DNA of 64,000 nucleotides from Micromonospora sp. WMMD1120. Its GTDB lineage: Bacteria > Actinomycetota > Actinomycetes > Mycobacteriales > Micromonosporaceae. This document shows positions 49,048 through 56,720 of this stretch, piece after piece. Below the pieces are notes generated by a model that was not told the origin of the DNA, did no database searches, and worked only from the letters and a program-made list of their open reading frames with translations. The first letter of the stretch is position 1; every line of letters begins with the position of its first letter. The stretch covers positions 5,242,001 to 5,306,000 of the forward strand of contig NZ_JARUBO010000005.1 of NCBI RefSeq assembly GCF_029626235.1, given 5' to 3'. A program made the position numbers and the translations under genes.

Positions 49048-49806
49048 ATGAACGCCGAGCGTGCCGCCGACGAACTGATCGCAGAGGCTCTCGCGGCCCC
49101 GGTCAACGGGTGGGGCTTCGACTGGCTGGCTGGCCGGGCCACCGAGGAGCGTCCACCGTGGGGCTATGCCCGGCTGGTAGCTGAGCGGATGGCACACGCC
49201 GAGGCCGCGTTGGACGTGGACACCGGCGGCGGGGAGGTGCTCGCTGAGGTGCCGCATCCGCCGAAGCTGCTGACGGCCACCGAGGCGTGGCCGCCGAACG
49301 TGGAGGTGGCCCGCCGTACCCTGCGTCGGGTCGGCGCGACGGTGGTGGCGGTCGCACCGGACAGCGCGCTGCCGTTCCGCGACGCCTCCTTCGATCTGGT
49401 GGTCAGCCGGCACCCGGTGCGGACCGACTGGGCGGAGACGGCGCGGGTGCTGCGGCCCGGTGGCACGTACCTGTCACAGCAGATCGGGCCAGGCACCATG
49501 CGGGAGCTGAGCGAGGCGATCCTCGGGCCGCTGCCACCGCCGGGCCAGCGGCATCCCGAGCAGGCGGTCGCCGACGCCGAAGCCGTCGGCCTGCGGGTGG
49601 TCGACCTGCGGCGGGCCACCCTGCGCGCCACGTTCGCCGACATCGGCGCGGTGGTCTGGTTCCTGCGCAAGGTGGTCTGGACGGTGCCGGGCTTCACTGT
49701 GGAGCGCCACCGTGCCCCGCTGCGTGATCTGCACCGCCGCATGGCCGACGAGGGACCCTTCGTCGCTCACGCCCAACGCTTCCTCATCAGGGCCGTCCGC
49801 GCCTGA
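49048..49806 (+). CDS. Class I SAM-dependent methyltransferase
   Basis: 252 residues. The SAM-binding motif I is EAALDVDTGGGEVLAEV near residue 53, atypical because GGG replaces GCGTG, followed by LTATEAWPPNVEVARRTL (acidic ribose loop), LPFRDASFDLVVSRHPV (motif post-II) and ARVLRPGGTYLSQQ (motif III). The family is common in actinomycetes as an UbiE/rRNA-large-subunit-like methyltransferase. Substrate unknown. ATG 49048 follows AGGGTGGGCGG; the gene follows a repeat array and is convergent with the DUF3500 gene. Confidence 0.85.
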   Translation: MNAERAADELIAEALAAPVNGWGFDWLAGRATEERPPWGYARLVAERMAHAEAALDVDTGGGEVLAEVPHPPKLLTATEAWPPNVEVARRTLRRVGATVVAVAPDSALPFRDASFDLVVSRHPVRTDWAETARVLRPGGTYLSQQIGPGTMRELSEAILGPLPPPGQRHPEQAVADAEAVGLRVVDLRRATLRATFADIGAVVWFLRKVVWTVPGFTVERHRAPLRDLHRRMADEGPFVAHAQRFLIRAVRA

Positions 49807-49826
49807 TCCCCGCTTCCCCGCACCGT

Positions 49827-49895
49827 TGATCTTGCATTTGCGGTCGCCGCAAATGCCCATAACCGCGACAATACGCCCGCAGAAAGTGCAAGATC

Positions 49896-49896
<1 letters not shown>
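49827..49896. repeat. Long palindrome, family B copy 1
   Basis: Outer arms GATCTTGCA/TGCAAGATC enclose a separate perfect inner hairpin, GCATTTGCGG-TCG-CCGCAAATGC (49834-49856). It lies 20 nt after a stop between convergent genes. The outer arms match the palindrome at 60908-60979. Confidence 0.75.
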
Positions 49897-50048
<152 letters not shown>

Positions 50049-50050
50049 GG

Positions 50051-51001
50051 TCAGTGGGGGTGGGCTTGGTGGTGGGTTGCCAGGATGTCCGCGCCGAAAT
50101 CGCTGGCCGGGCGGCGCAGCACCGTGTGCGCGTGGTTGCCGTCGGCGCTCGTGTTGTCGTACTCGATCAAGAGGTCGTCGCTCTGGACCCGGTAGTAGTG
50201 CCGGGTGCCGGGCTCGGTGGGCCCGGCCCAGGCGAAGTGCAGCTCGCCGGCGCGCAGCCGGGTCGCCTCCCGGATGGCCAGCTCCGGCGGCAGCCGGTCG
50301 AGGTAGAGGGCGACCACCTGGTCGAGCAGTGCGCGGCCGGTGGGTCCGAGTCGGCCCGACGGTACGCCCAGCGGCTCCAGCGGTGCGTCGACCCGTCCAC
50401 GGGTGGCGCTGATGATGTCCGTCGGTGCCTCGTCGGCGACGATCGCGGCGGCCCGTTCGGCCGGTCCGAGGGCGTCGAGCAGGGCGCGGGCCAGGTCCTC
50501 CTCGACGCCGAGAGGGCGGGAGACGGGGCGGCCGGCGTACCGGACGGCGGCGGGGTTGGCACCGAAGAAGATCGGCGCGGGGGAGACCTGGTCGTCCACG
50601 ACGGTCATGGTCACCGACAGGTGGTGCCCTTCGAGCCGCCAGGCCCAGCGGTCGTCGCGCGCCGGGTCGCCGAACACGGCCACCCAGTAGTCGGCGCTGT
50701 GCCGTCCGCGCCGCCACCCCTCGGCCCGGTCCAGCACCTCCTCCAGCGCGATGATCGTCATCGCCTGCGCGTACGCCGGAGGGCTGAGCGCGGTGGCCAG
50801 CAGCCGGTGTGCGGCCTTGCGACCGGCGACGTCCAGTTCGGCCAGGCAGACGCCGGGTCGGGGTCGGGGCCGGTACTCCAGCCAGCGACGGGACGCCTCG
50901 TCGTCGAACGGGTACCTGGCGCTGTCGCCTGCGGCGGGACCGATCGCGGCCAGCAGCGCGGTGGCCGCGGCCCGCATCTGCTCCGGCAGAGGATCTTCCA
51001 C
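50051..51001 (-). CDS. DUF3500 domain protein
   Basis: A 316-residue protein matching DUF3500 across most of its length: AATALLAAIGPA, YPFDDEASRRWLEYRPRPRPGVCLAELD, YWVAVFGDP...WAWRLEGHHLSVTMTVVDD, PIFFGANPAAVR, PLGVEEDLARALLDALGP, HYYRVQSDDLLIEYDNTSADGNHAHTVLRRPASDFGADIL. The conserved GHH and NHxHTVLR regions suggest metal or substrate binding, but the family has no assigned activity. No signal peptide. It ends in a His/Pro tail at the edge of the GGGCC tract. Possible ATG 51001. Confidence 0.88.
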   Translation of the reverse strand: MEDPLPEQMRAAATALLAAIGPAAGDSARYPFDDEASRRWLEYRPRPRPGVCLAELDVAGRKAAHRLLATALSPPAYAQAMTIIALEEVLDRAEGWRRGRHSADYWVAVFGDPARDDRWAWRLEGHHLSVTMTVVDDQVSPAPIFFGANPAAVRYAGRPVSRPLGVEEDLARALLDALGPAERAAAIVADEAPTDIISATRGRVDAPLEPLGVPSGRLGPTGRALLDQVVALYLDRLPPELAIREATRLRAGELHFAWAGPTEPGTRHYYRVQSDDLLIEYDNTSADGNHAHTVLRRPASDFGADILATHHQAHPH

Positions 51002-51090
51002 CGACCCTGTATACCGGCCCGCGCCGGCTGGCGTCAGCCGACGCGCAGCGGTTCCGGTAGGCGGCTGGCGCGGGCCGGCGCGCGGCAGCG

Positions 51091-51217
51091 TGCCTCCCCG
51101 GCGTCAGCCAGCAGGTCACGGGCCTCCCCGGCGTCAGCCGGCACGTCACGGGCCGGCCACTCCCCGTCTTGAGCCGGCACGGCACGGGCCTCCCACCCCC
51201 GGCGTCAGCCGGCGCGC
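51091..51217. repeat. 30-bp tandem array abutting the ankyrin gene
   Basis: Four units of about 30, 30, 36 and 31 bp around CCTCCCCGGCGTCAGCCGGC (51091, 51121, 51151, 51187). The last unit extends into the 3' end of the ankyrin gene, whose stop is at 51205. Confidence 0.75.
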
Positions 51218-51597
51218 AACAGCTCCGCCATCTCCGGGAGGTCGAAGAACCGGGCCGTCTCCACCGCGGACGGGTTGCCGTACGCCGGGTCCGCGCCGGC
51301 GGCGAGGAGCGCGCGGACGGCCTCGGTGCTGCTGCGGAACACCGCGGCTGCCAACGCGGTCTGACCCCGGTCGTTGGTCCGGGTGTGGTCGGCGCCCCGC
51401 TTGAGCAGGGCGGCCACCGTGTCCGGATGGGCGTGGTACGCGGCCAGGATGAGCAGTGTGTCGCCCTTGTCGTTGGTGAGGTTGACCGGCAACCCGGCGT
51501 CGAGTTGCGCGGCCAGCTCCTGCGTGGCGCCGGCGCGGGCCAGGTCGAACATCCGGTGCGCGAACGCCAGCGTCTCGGCGTCGAGGTCGTTGGTCAC
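51205..51597 (-). CDS. Ankyrin-repeat protein
   Basis: 130 residues: a short N-terminal helix (LDAETLAFAHRMFDLARAGATQELAAQLDAG) then about three ankyrin repeats (LPVNLTNDKGDTLLILAAYHAHPDTVAALLKRGA, DHTRTNDRGQTALAAAVFRSSTEAVRALLAAGA, DPAYGNPSAVETARFFDLPEMAELLRAG). It is a typical small bacterial ankyrin scaffold for protein contacts in the cytosol. The stop sits inside the last unit of the 30-bp array. Confidence 0.92.
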   Translation of the reverse strand: MTNDLDAETLAFAHRMFDLARAGATQELAAQLDAGLPVNLTNDKGDTLLILAAYHAHPDTVAALLKRGADHTRTNDRGQTALAAAVFRSSTEAVRALLAAGADPAYGNPSAVETARFFDLPEMAELLRAG

Positions 51598-51656
51598 CGG
51601 TCCAGGCTAGGGCCAGCCCTGGTAGGTTGCTCGGCCGGCGCGCTGGGGAGGGTCCG

Positions 51657-52034
51657 ATGGGTGAGACGGTGTACGTGGGCAACGCGGGTGTCGACGGTGC
51701 CACGAACGCCGGTTGGCTGCTCGGGCACTTCGCGCCACCGGGGGAGCTGCGGCACAGCACCGACGTGGAGGTGAAGTGGGGCGTGCACCCGCCCGGCGAG
51801 GCCCGGTCCCGGTGGGCGACCGGGGAGGTGCGCACCACCCTGCTCGTCCTTGTCGAGGGGTGCTTTCGGGTCGAGCTGCCGGACCGGACGGTGCGGCTGG
51901 CCGCGCCGGGTGACTACGTGGTGTGGGGCCGTGGCGTCGACCACTCCTGGTTCGCCGAGCGCGCGTCGGTGGTGCTGACCGTGCGCTGGCCGTCGCTGCC
52001 CGGCTACCGGGTGAACCCGCCCGTGCTGCGCTGA
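51657..52034 (+). CDS. Cupin-fold protein
   Basis: A 125-residue double-stranded beta-helix protein: VYVGNAGVDGATNAGWLLGHFAPPGELRHSTDVEVKWGVHPPGE, TTLLVLVEGCFRVELPDRTVRLAAPGDYVVWGRGVDHSWFAE. The second block is the usual cupin GxxxxxPxGxxH pattern with H in VDHSW. Its metal-ligand set appears incomplete, so it may be a binding protein rather than an enzyme. ATG 51657 follows GGGGAGGG. It is divergent from the ankyrin gene and followed by palindrome C. Confidence 0.75.
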   Translation: MGETVYVGNAGVDGATNAGWLLGHFAPPGELRHSTDVEVKWGVHPPGEARSRWATGEVRTTLLVLVEGCFRVELPDRTVRLAAPGDYVVWGRGVDHSWFAERASVVLTVRWPSLPGYRVNPPVLR

Positions 52035-52049
52035 TCCGACGCCCCCCGG

Positions 52050-52130
52050 CCCTCACCCCGTTGATCATGAAGTTATGGCCACTCACGTCGGCGTGTCGTG
52101 ACGACAACTTCATGATCAACGGGGTGAGGG
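52050..52130. repeat. Long palindrome, family C
   Basis: Perfect 25-nt arms (CCCTCACCCCGTTGATCATG from 52050; CATGATCAACGGGGTGAGGG ending at 52130) around a 31-nt loop. It starts 16 nt after the cupin stop and ends just before the truncated DsbA-like frame. I recall similar GTTGATCATGAAGTT palindromes in related genomes. Confidence 0.8.
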
Positions 52131-52152
52131 TGTCTCGTGTCGGCGACGGCAC

Positions 52153-52728
52153 CTCTCCGCCAGGATCGCGCGCATCCGCACGCTTGGTGAGGCAGAGGGC
52201 TTGGCGCTCAACCCGCACCTGGCGCGGCCCGTGAACACGTTCGATGCCCACCGGCTGTGTCACCTCGCCGCCGACCACGGTGTCGCCGACACCATGGTGG
52301 AACGCCTGCTCCACGCCTACCACACCGAGGGTCTCGACATCGCCGAGCCGCAGACCCTCGAACGGCTGGGCAACGCGGCCGGGCTCGACCCGGGCGACGT
52401 ACGCACCCTGCTCGGCGGGAACGAGTACGCCGAGCGGGTGCGAGCCGATGAACGCCGGGCCGCGGAGTACGGCGTGACAGGCGTTCCGTCGCTGGTGATC
52501 GGAGGCCAACCCCCGGTATCCGGTGTCCAGACCCCCGATGAGCTACACCGGTTGCTCAACAACGCTTGGCCGCACTGGACTCCACCGCGCCGCCCGCCAC
52601 GATCGCCGCCCGCCGCCCGCCGCCCGCCGCCCGCCGCCCCGCCCGCCGCCGCCCCGCCCGCCACACCGATCGCCGCGCCGCCCGCCGCGATGGCGGACGA
52701 CAGTGGTGACCAGCCGCCCATCAGGTAG
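52153..52728 (+). pseudogene. Truncated DsbA/FrnE-type thiol oxidoreductase
   Basis: The frame begins in mid-protein right after palindrome C and reads as the C-terminal half of a DsbA-like FrnE protein: RIRTLGEAEGLALN, NTFDAHRLCHLAADHG, LLHAYHTEGLDI, AERVRADERRAAEYGVTGVPSLVIGG (the cis-Pro loop TGVPS). The N-terminal thioredoxin half with the CPWC-type active site is absent. There is no credible start codon with a ribosome site (TTG 52201 at best). The tail after residue about 125 is a Pro/Ala-rich low-complexity extension. It is probably non-functional. Confidence 0.75.
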
Positions 52729-52837
52729 AGCGGACGTCGCGACCCGCGTCCCACCAGGCGGAATTACCTACTAAACCGATAGGCTTTGCCGGCTAGAGTA
52801 CGGAGGCACCCCGCCGAACGACCCGCGAGGAACCGCC

Positions 52838-53293
52838 ATGACGCACCACCGTCCGGAGCCCGACCTGCTCGCCGTTGCCGCCCGGTGGGCCGGTCCGGTC
52901 GGCTGGCCGGTCGCGTTGCGCTTCGATCCCACCGAGCGGTGGTACGCCCGCCTCGCCGTCACCGACGAGCACGAGGTGTGGGCGCTGAGCTGGCTGCCCG
53001 GGCAGGGCACCGACCTGCACGACCACGGTGGCTCCTCGGGCGCGTTCCGGGTGGTCAGCGGCGCGCTCACCGAGGAGACGGTCAGCGCCGGCGGGCTTAG
53101 CCCGCGACTGTTGACCCCTGGCGCGGGTCGTCGCTTCGGCCCCCGGCACGTCCACCAGGTGACCAACCGGGGCGCCGATCCGGCGGTCAGCGTGCACGTC
53201 TACCGGCCGGCGCTGGTGCGAATGACCCGCTACCACCTTGTGTACGGGCGGCTGCGGGTCGCCGAGGTCGCCGAGGCCGGTCGGTCCTGGTAG
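52838..53293 (+). CDS. Cysteine dioxygenase-family cupin
   Basis: A 151-residue cupin of the thiol dioxygenase type. The 3-His iron site is visible as His61 and His63 (LHDHGGSSGAF) and His106 (RHVHQVTN); the flanking GxxHDHG...G spacing fits type I/II Cys dioxygenases. It would oxidise a thiol such as cysteine to the sulfinate. It is followed 46 bp later by a rhodanese gene on the same strand, consistent with sulfur metabolism. ATG 52838, upstream GAGGAACCGCC. Confidence 0.88.
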   Translation: MTHHRPEPDLLAVAARWAGPVGWPVALRFDPTERWYARLAVTDEHEVWALSWLPGQGTDLHDHGGSSGAFRVVSGALTEETVSAGGLSPRLLTPGAGRRFGPRHVHQVTNRGADPAVSVHVYRPALVRMTRYHLVYGRLRVAEVAEAGRSW

Positions 53294-53338
53294 CCGCGGG
53301 TGAACCCGATCATCCCCTGTCATCGGAAGGAACCGAGC

Positions 53339-53827
53339 ATGCAGACAACCGCCGAGCACTGTCCCGTTCCCGTACCGCCGCCGGGTTCCCGGGGTGTCGA
53401 CGAGATCCTGGCCGCCGCGCGGGCCCGACTCGACCGGCTCGATCCGGAGCGCGCGCATGTGGCGTACCGGACGGGGGCGTTGCTCGTCGACATCCGTCCG
53501 GCCGCGCAGCGGGCCGCGCACGGCGTGGTGCCGGGCTCGCTGGTCGTCGAGCGCAACGTCCTGGAGTGGCGGTTCGACCCGCGCTGCCCCGCCCGACTGC
53601 CGCAGGCGGTCGACTACGACGTGCCCGTGGTGGTCCTCTGCCAGGAGGGCTACACCTCGTCGCTGGCCGCCGCGGCCCTCCAGGACGTCGGCCTGCGCCG
53701 GGCCACCGACGTGGTCGGCGGGTTCGCCGCCTGGCGGATCGCCGGTCTGCCCGCCCTCGGCCCGACCCCGCTGCACCATCGCCCACCCCTCGCGTCCCCG
53801 GTCAACGCCGGGTGGGCGCGCCGTTGA
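53339..53827 (+). CDS. Rhodanese-like domain protein
   Basis: A 162-residue single rhodanese domain. VDIRPAAQRAAHGVVPGSLVVERNVLEWRF (the DxRxxxxxxxGxIPGA pattern) near residue 50, catalytic Cys101 in VVLCQEGYTSSLAA, and GFAAWRIAGLP near the end are all present. It carries sulfane sulfur as a persulfide on Cys101. ATG 53339 is chosen because GGAAGGAACC lies just upstream. It probably shares a transcript with the Cys dioxygenase-like gene, suggesting sulfur transfer or thiol detoxification. Confidence 0.88.
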   Translation: MQTTAEHCPVPVPPPGSRGVDEILAAARARLDRLDPERAHVAYRTGALLVDIRPAAQRAAHGVVPGSLVVERNVLEWRFDPRCPARLPQAVDYDVPVVVLCQEGYTSSLAAAALQDVGLRRATDVVGGFAAWRIAGLPALGPTPLHHRPPLASPVNAGWARR

Positions 53828-53945
53828 CCGCACCCGCCGCGCCCGCCGCGCCGCTGACCGCCGCGCCGCTGACCGCCGCGCCGTACCCGGCGCGCCGCAC
53901 CCCTCGCGCCGCTGACCGCCGCGCCGCACCCGGCGTGGCTGGCGT
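53828..53945. repeat. 15-bp GCCGCGCCGCTGACC tandem array
   Basis: Several direct copies of GCCGCGCCGCTGACC and shortened variants, in the gap between the rhodanese gene and the first winged-helix gene. No coding role is evident. Confidence 0.65.
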
Positions 53946-53965
53946 ACCGCTACCCAGGAGGCACC

Positions 53966-54514
53966 ATGTCCGTCGTCGCCATCCCCACCCGCCGCCACCC
54001 GGGCGTGCGCCCGGCCCGTCCGCGCACCGGACCGACCCTCACCATCACCGTCGACCTCACCCCGGGGCCGCTGAGCCCTCGGCTGGCCCGGCTGGTGCAG
54101 CTGCTCGGTGAACTCGCCGAGTCCGGTGAGGGGCAACCGCGCGCCCTCGACGACGTCGCGCCGGCACCGCGACCGGCGTTGGGCCCCGTCGCCGCCGCGC
54201 CGGCCGACGCGGCGGACCACGTCCGCATCCTGACCGGCTCGCGCACGGTCCGCCGGGGCGACCGGGTCGTCGCGCTGACCCGCATCGAGTACGAGCTGCT
54301 GCTGTTCCTGGCCGAGCGGCCCCGCCGGGTCTTCACGCGCCTGCAACTGCTGTCCAGCGTCTGGGGGTACGAGCACGCGGTGGCCCGTACCGTCGACGTG
54401 CATGTGCGCCGGCTGCGCGCGAAGTTGGCCGGATCGGAGCTGGTCACCACCGTCTACGGGGTGGGTTACCGGCTGGCCGACGACGCCCCGATCATCGTGG
54501 AGCACGGCGGCTGA
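53966..54514 (+). CDS. Orphan OmpR/PhoB-type winged-helix regulator 1
   Basis: 182 residues with no receiver domain. After a basic N-terminus and a short helical segment (LSPRLARLVQLLGELAESGEG), residues about 86-178 form an OmpR-type winged helix: [69 protein letters not shown], then the wing [12 protein letters not shown]. It should bind DNA in tandem dimers. ATG 53966 follows AGGAGG. A frameshifted paralogue lies 250 bp downstream. The kinase-independent input signal is unknown. Confidence 0.88.
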   Translation: MSVVAIPTRRHPGVRPARPRTGPTLTITVDLTPGPLSPRLARLVQLLGELAESGEGQPRALDDVAPAPRPALGPVAAAPADAADHVRILTGSRTVRRGDRVVALTRIEYELLLFLAERPRRVFTRLQLLSSVWGYEHAVARTVDVHVRRLRAKLAGSELVTTVYGVGYRLADDAPIIVEHGG

Positions 54515-54761
54515 CCCTGGTCCGGCGGCGGGGCAGGCGCACTGGTGAACCGGGCGGGCACCCCCGTAACGGGGCATCTCGACGACTCTGCTGTAATCAT
54601 CTGACCTCGTACGCAGAGCGAGCAGCCGGCTCCGATGTGTTCGTCAATTGTCACATTCATGCAACGCAGCCGCCTCTTGACCCTCGTCCAGGTGCCGGGA
54701 AGCATCGATGCAGCGGCGTCCCGGGCCGTGGGGACATACCCGGACCAGCCCAAGGAGGACC

Positions 54762-55368
54762 ATGTCGGTCAGCCCCGCCTCGTCGCGCGCCGGATGGCAT
54801 ACGTCCCAACCCGCGGTGCCCGGCCGGCCGCCCGGCGGTCAGCGTCGCCCGGCGAACACCCCCGCGCCCGTGCTCACCGTGACGCTGTCCATCCCGCTGG
54901 CCTGTGAGGAGTCGCTGACCCCGGCGGCACGTCGACTGCTGGAGGCCGCCCGCGAGATGCTGGAGCGGGGTGAAGGAGTGATCATCGGTTCGGCCCCGCC
55001 CGAACGTCGCCCCGACCCCGCGCCCGCCAGTCGGTCACCGGCCCCGCGCGCTCAGCCCGACCATCCCCGCGCTGCACATCCTCGCGTCGTCGCGCTCGGT
55101 GTTGCGCGACGACGAGCCGTTGCCGTTGACCCGGCTGGAGTTCGACCTGCTGTTGCACCTGGTGGCCCATCCGCGCCGGGTGTTCACCCGGCTGCAACTG
55201 CTCAACGCGGTCTGGGGCTACGAGCACGCCGGCGTCCGTACCGTGGACGTGCACGTGCGCCGGCTGCGCGGCAAGGTCGGCGTGGACGTTCCGCTGGTCA
55301 CCACCGTCTACGGGGTGGGCTACCGGCTCGCCGACGACGCCCGGGTCACCATCGACCGCAGCGGCTGA
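54762..55368 (+). pseudogene. Orphan OmpR/PhoB-type winged-helix regulator 2, frameshifted
   Basis: ATG 54762 (behind AAGGAGG) begins a paralogue of the previous gene: PAPVLTVTLSIPLACEESLTPAARRLLEAAREMLERGEG in frame. The expected continuation [35 protein letters not shown] lies in the next frame, running to 55368 and ending in [19 protein letters not shown]. The first frame stays open to 55397 but loses similarity in the linker, between about 54985 and 55050. Either a one-base indel has disabled the gene or the assembly has an error there. The DNA-binding domain itself is intact. Confidence 0.75.
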
Positions 55369-55438
55369 CCCGGCGACCGCGCGACCGCACCGGCTGACCG
55401 GCTGACCGGCGTTCGCCACCCACCCGGCGCGAGGCAGG

Positions 55439-56110
55439 ATGGTCGGCGTGCGCATTCGCCCCATCTCGCCCGACCTGCTCGTCACCGAGCTGGCCGGCCG
55501 GCTGGCCGACGCGGCGATCCGCGCCGCGACCGACGCCGCCGGTCCCGCGCGGCTGCGCGTGGCGGTGGACGGCGCACCCGCCGCCGGCGTCGACGAGCTG
55601 GCCGCCGCGCTCGTCGACCCGCTGCGCGCCCGGGGTCGCCCGGTCCTGCACGTGCGCGCCGCCGACTTCCTGCGCCCCGCGTCGCTCCGCTTCGAGCTGG
55701 GGCGTACCAACCCGGACTCCTTCTACGAGGGCTGGGTCGACGAGGCCGGGCTGCGCCGGGAGGTGCTCGAGCCGGCCGGGCCGGGCGGCACCGGTCGACT
55801 GCTTCCGTCCCTCTGGGACACCGCTGTCGACCGGGCCAGCCGGGCCGGCTACGTCGACCTGGCGCCCGGCGGGGTGGTCCTGGTCAGCGGCCCGCTGCTG
55901 CTCGGCGGCGCTCTGCCCTTCGACGTCACCGTCCACCTGGAGCTGTCCCCGGCGGCGCTGCGCCGGCGCACCGAGGCCGCCCAGGAGTGGACGCTGCCGG
56001 CCTTCGACAGGTACGCCGAGGAGGTCGTCCCGGCGAGCTTCGCCGATGTGGTGGTGCGGGCCGACGATCCCCGCCGACCCGCGCTCGTCGAGCCGTTCGC
56101 AGACGCCTGA
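55439..56110 (+). CDS. Uridine kinase-like protein with a degenerate P-loop
   Basis: 223 residues of the uridine/nucleoside kinase fold. Where active members carry the GxxxxGK(S/T) P-loop after RVAVDG, this has VAVDGAPAAGVDELA (about residues 42-55), lacking the Lys and Ser/Thr. The rest is well kept: VLHVRAADFLRPASLRFELGRTNPDSFYEGWVDEAGLRREVLEP, GGVVLVSGPLLLGG, and the lid region ELSPAALRRRT. Without the P-loop Lys it is unlikely to phosphorylate a nucleoside efficiently; it may bind a ligand only. ATG 55439; a GTG at 55448 is an alternative. Confidence 0.8.
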   Translation: MVGVRIRPISPDLLVTELAGRLADAAIRAATDAAGPARLRVAVDGAPAAGVDELAAALVDPLRARGRPVLHVRAADFLRPASLRFELGRTNPDSFYEGWVDEAGLRREVLEPAGPGGTGRLLPSLWDTAVDRASRAGYVDLAPGGVVLVSGPLLLGGALPFDVTVHLELSPAALRRRTEAAQEWTLPAFDRYAEEVVPASFADVVVRADDPRRPALVEPFADA

Positions 56111-56173
56111 CCAGCCGTGGGAATTCGTCGGTTTGCCCGGCCGGCTCGACGGGTACTCGCCCGGCTCACAGAG

Positions 56174-56191
56174 CGCGGGTGATCGCCCGCG
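56174..56191 (+). terminator. Short hairpin after the uridine kinase-like gene
   Basis: CGCGGG/CCCGCG arms around TGATCG, 63 nt after the stop. No T tract, so only a possible terminator. Confidence 0.35.
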
Positions 56192-56273
56192 TACCGAATG
56201 CGACCGTGACCGGGGCCCCGCGCCGCCGGCACCCGGTTCACCGTGAGCCACTGGCTTAGGAAGGCAGGCAGCG

Positions 56274-56672
56274 ATGCTCGTCCACGACACGGTCGGTTCG
56301 ACCCGTTCCCAGGCGGAGATCGACCAGATCCGACAATCCCTCCAGGCGCGCTACGACGAGCTGACCGCGGAGTACGACCAGGCCGTGCTCCAGAGCCAGG
56401 TGCTGCGGCTGGTGGAGGTCGGCGACACCGCCGGCGACGACCAGGCCGACAGCGGCACCAAGACGGCCGAGCGGGACACCGCCCAGTCGCTGCTGCGCAC
56501 CATCCTCGACCGTCGCGCCCAGTACGAGCACGCGCTCGGCCGGCTGGAGGAGGGCACCTACGGCTGGTGCGAGGGTTGCTCGGCGGCGATCCCGGTGGAG
56601 CGGTTGGAGATCTTCCCGTCCGCCACCACGTGCGTGACGTGCAAGCAGACCCGCGAGCGGCGGGCGGCCTGA
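56274..56672 (+). CDS. TraR/DksA-family C4 zinc finger protein
   Basis: 132 residues: an N-terminal coiled coil (about 10-90, RSQAEIDQIRQSLQARYDELTAEYDQAVLQSQVLRLVEVGD) then a four-Cys zinc finger with Cys99, Cys102, Cys120 and Cys123 (YGWCEGCSAAIPVERLEIFPSATTCVTCKQ). DksA-like proteins enter the RNA polymerase secondary channel and modulate initiation. The acidic tip of the coiled coil needed by DksA is not clearly present (DTAGDDQAD), so the target is uncertain. ATG 56274 follows AAGGCAGGCAG. Confidence 0.9.
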   Translation: MLVHDTVGSTRSQAEIDQIRQSLQARYDELTAEYDQAVLQSQVLRLVEVGDTAGDDQADSGTKTAERDTAQSLLRTILDRRAQYEHALGRLEEGTYGWCEGCSAAIPVERLEIFPSATTCVTCKQTRERRAA

Positions 56673-56720
56673 GCGACGCCAGCGGTTGCCGGTCGGGCCG
56701 GGGCGCGGTGGACTGCACCC

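Noticed and set aside
49048..49806. Loss of function of the methyltransferase owing to the odd GGG motif I
   Set aside because: The remaining motifs are intact and the same GGGEVL pattern seems usual in this actinobacterial subfamily, so a normal enzyme is more likely.
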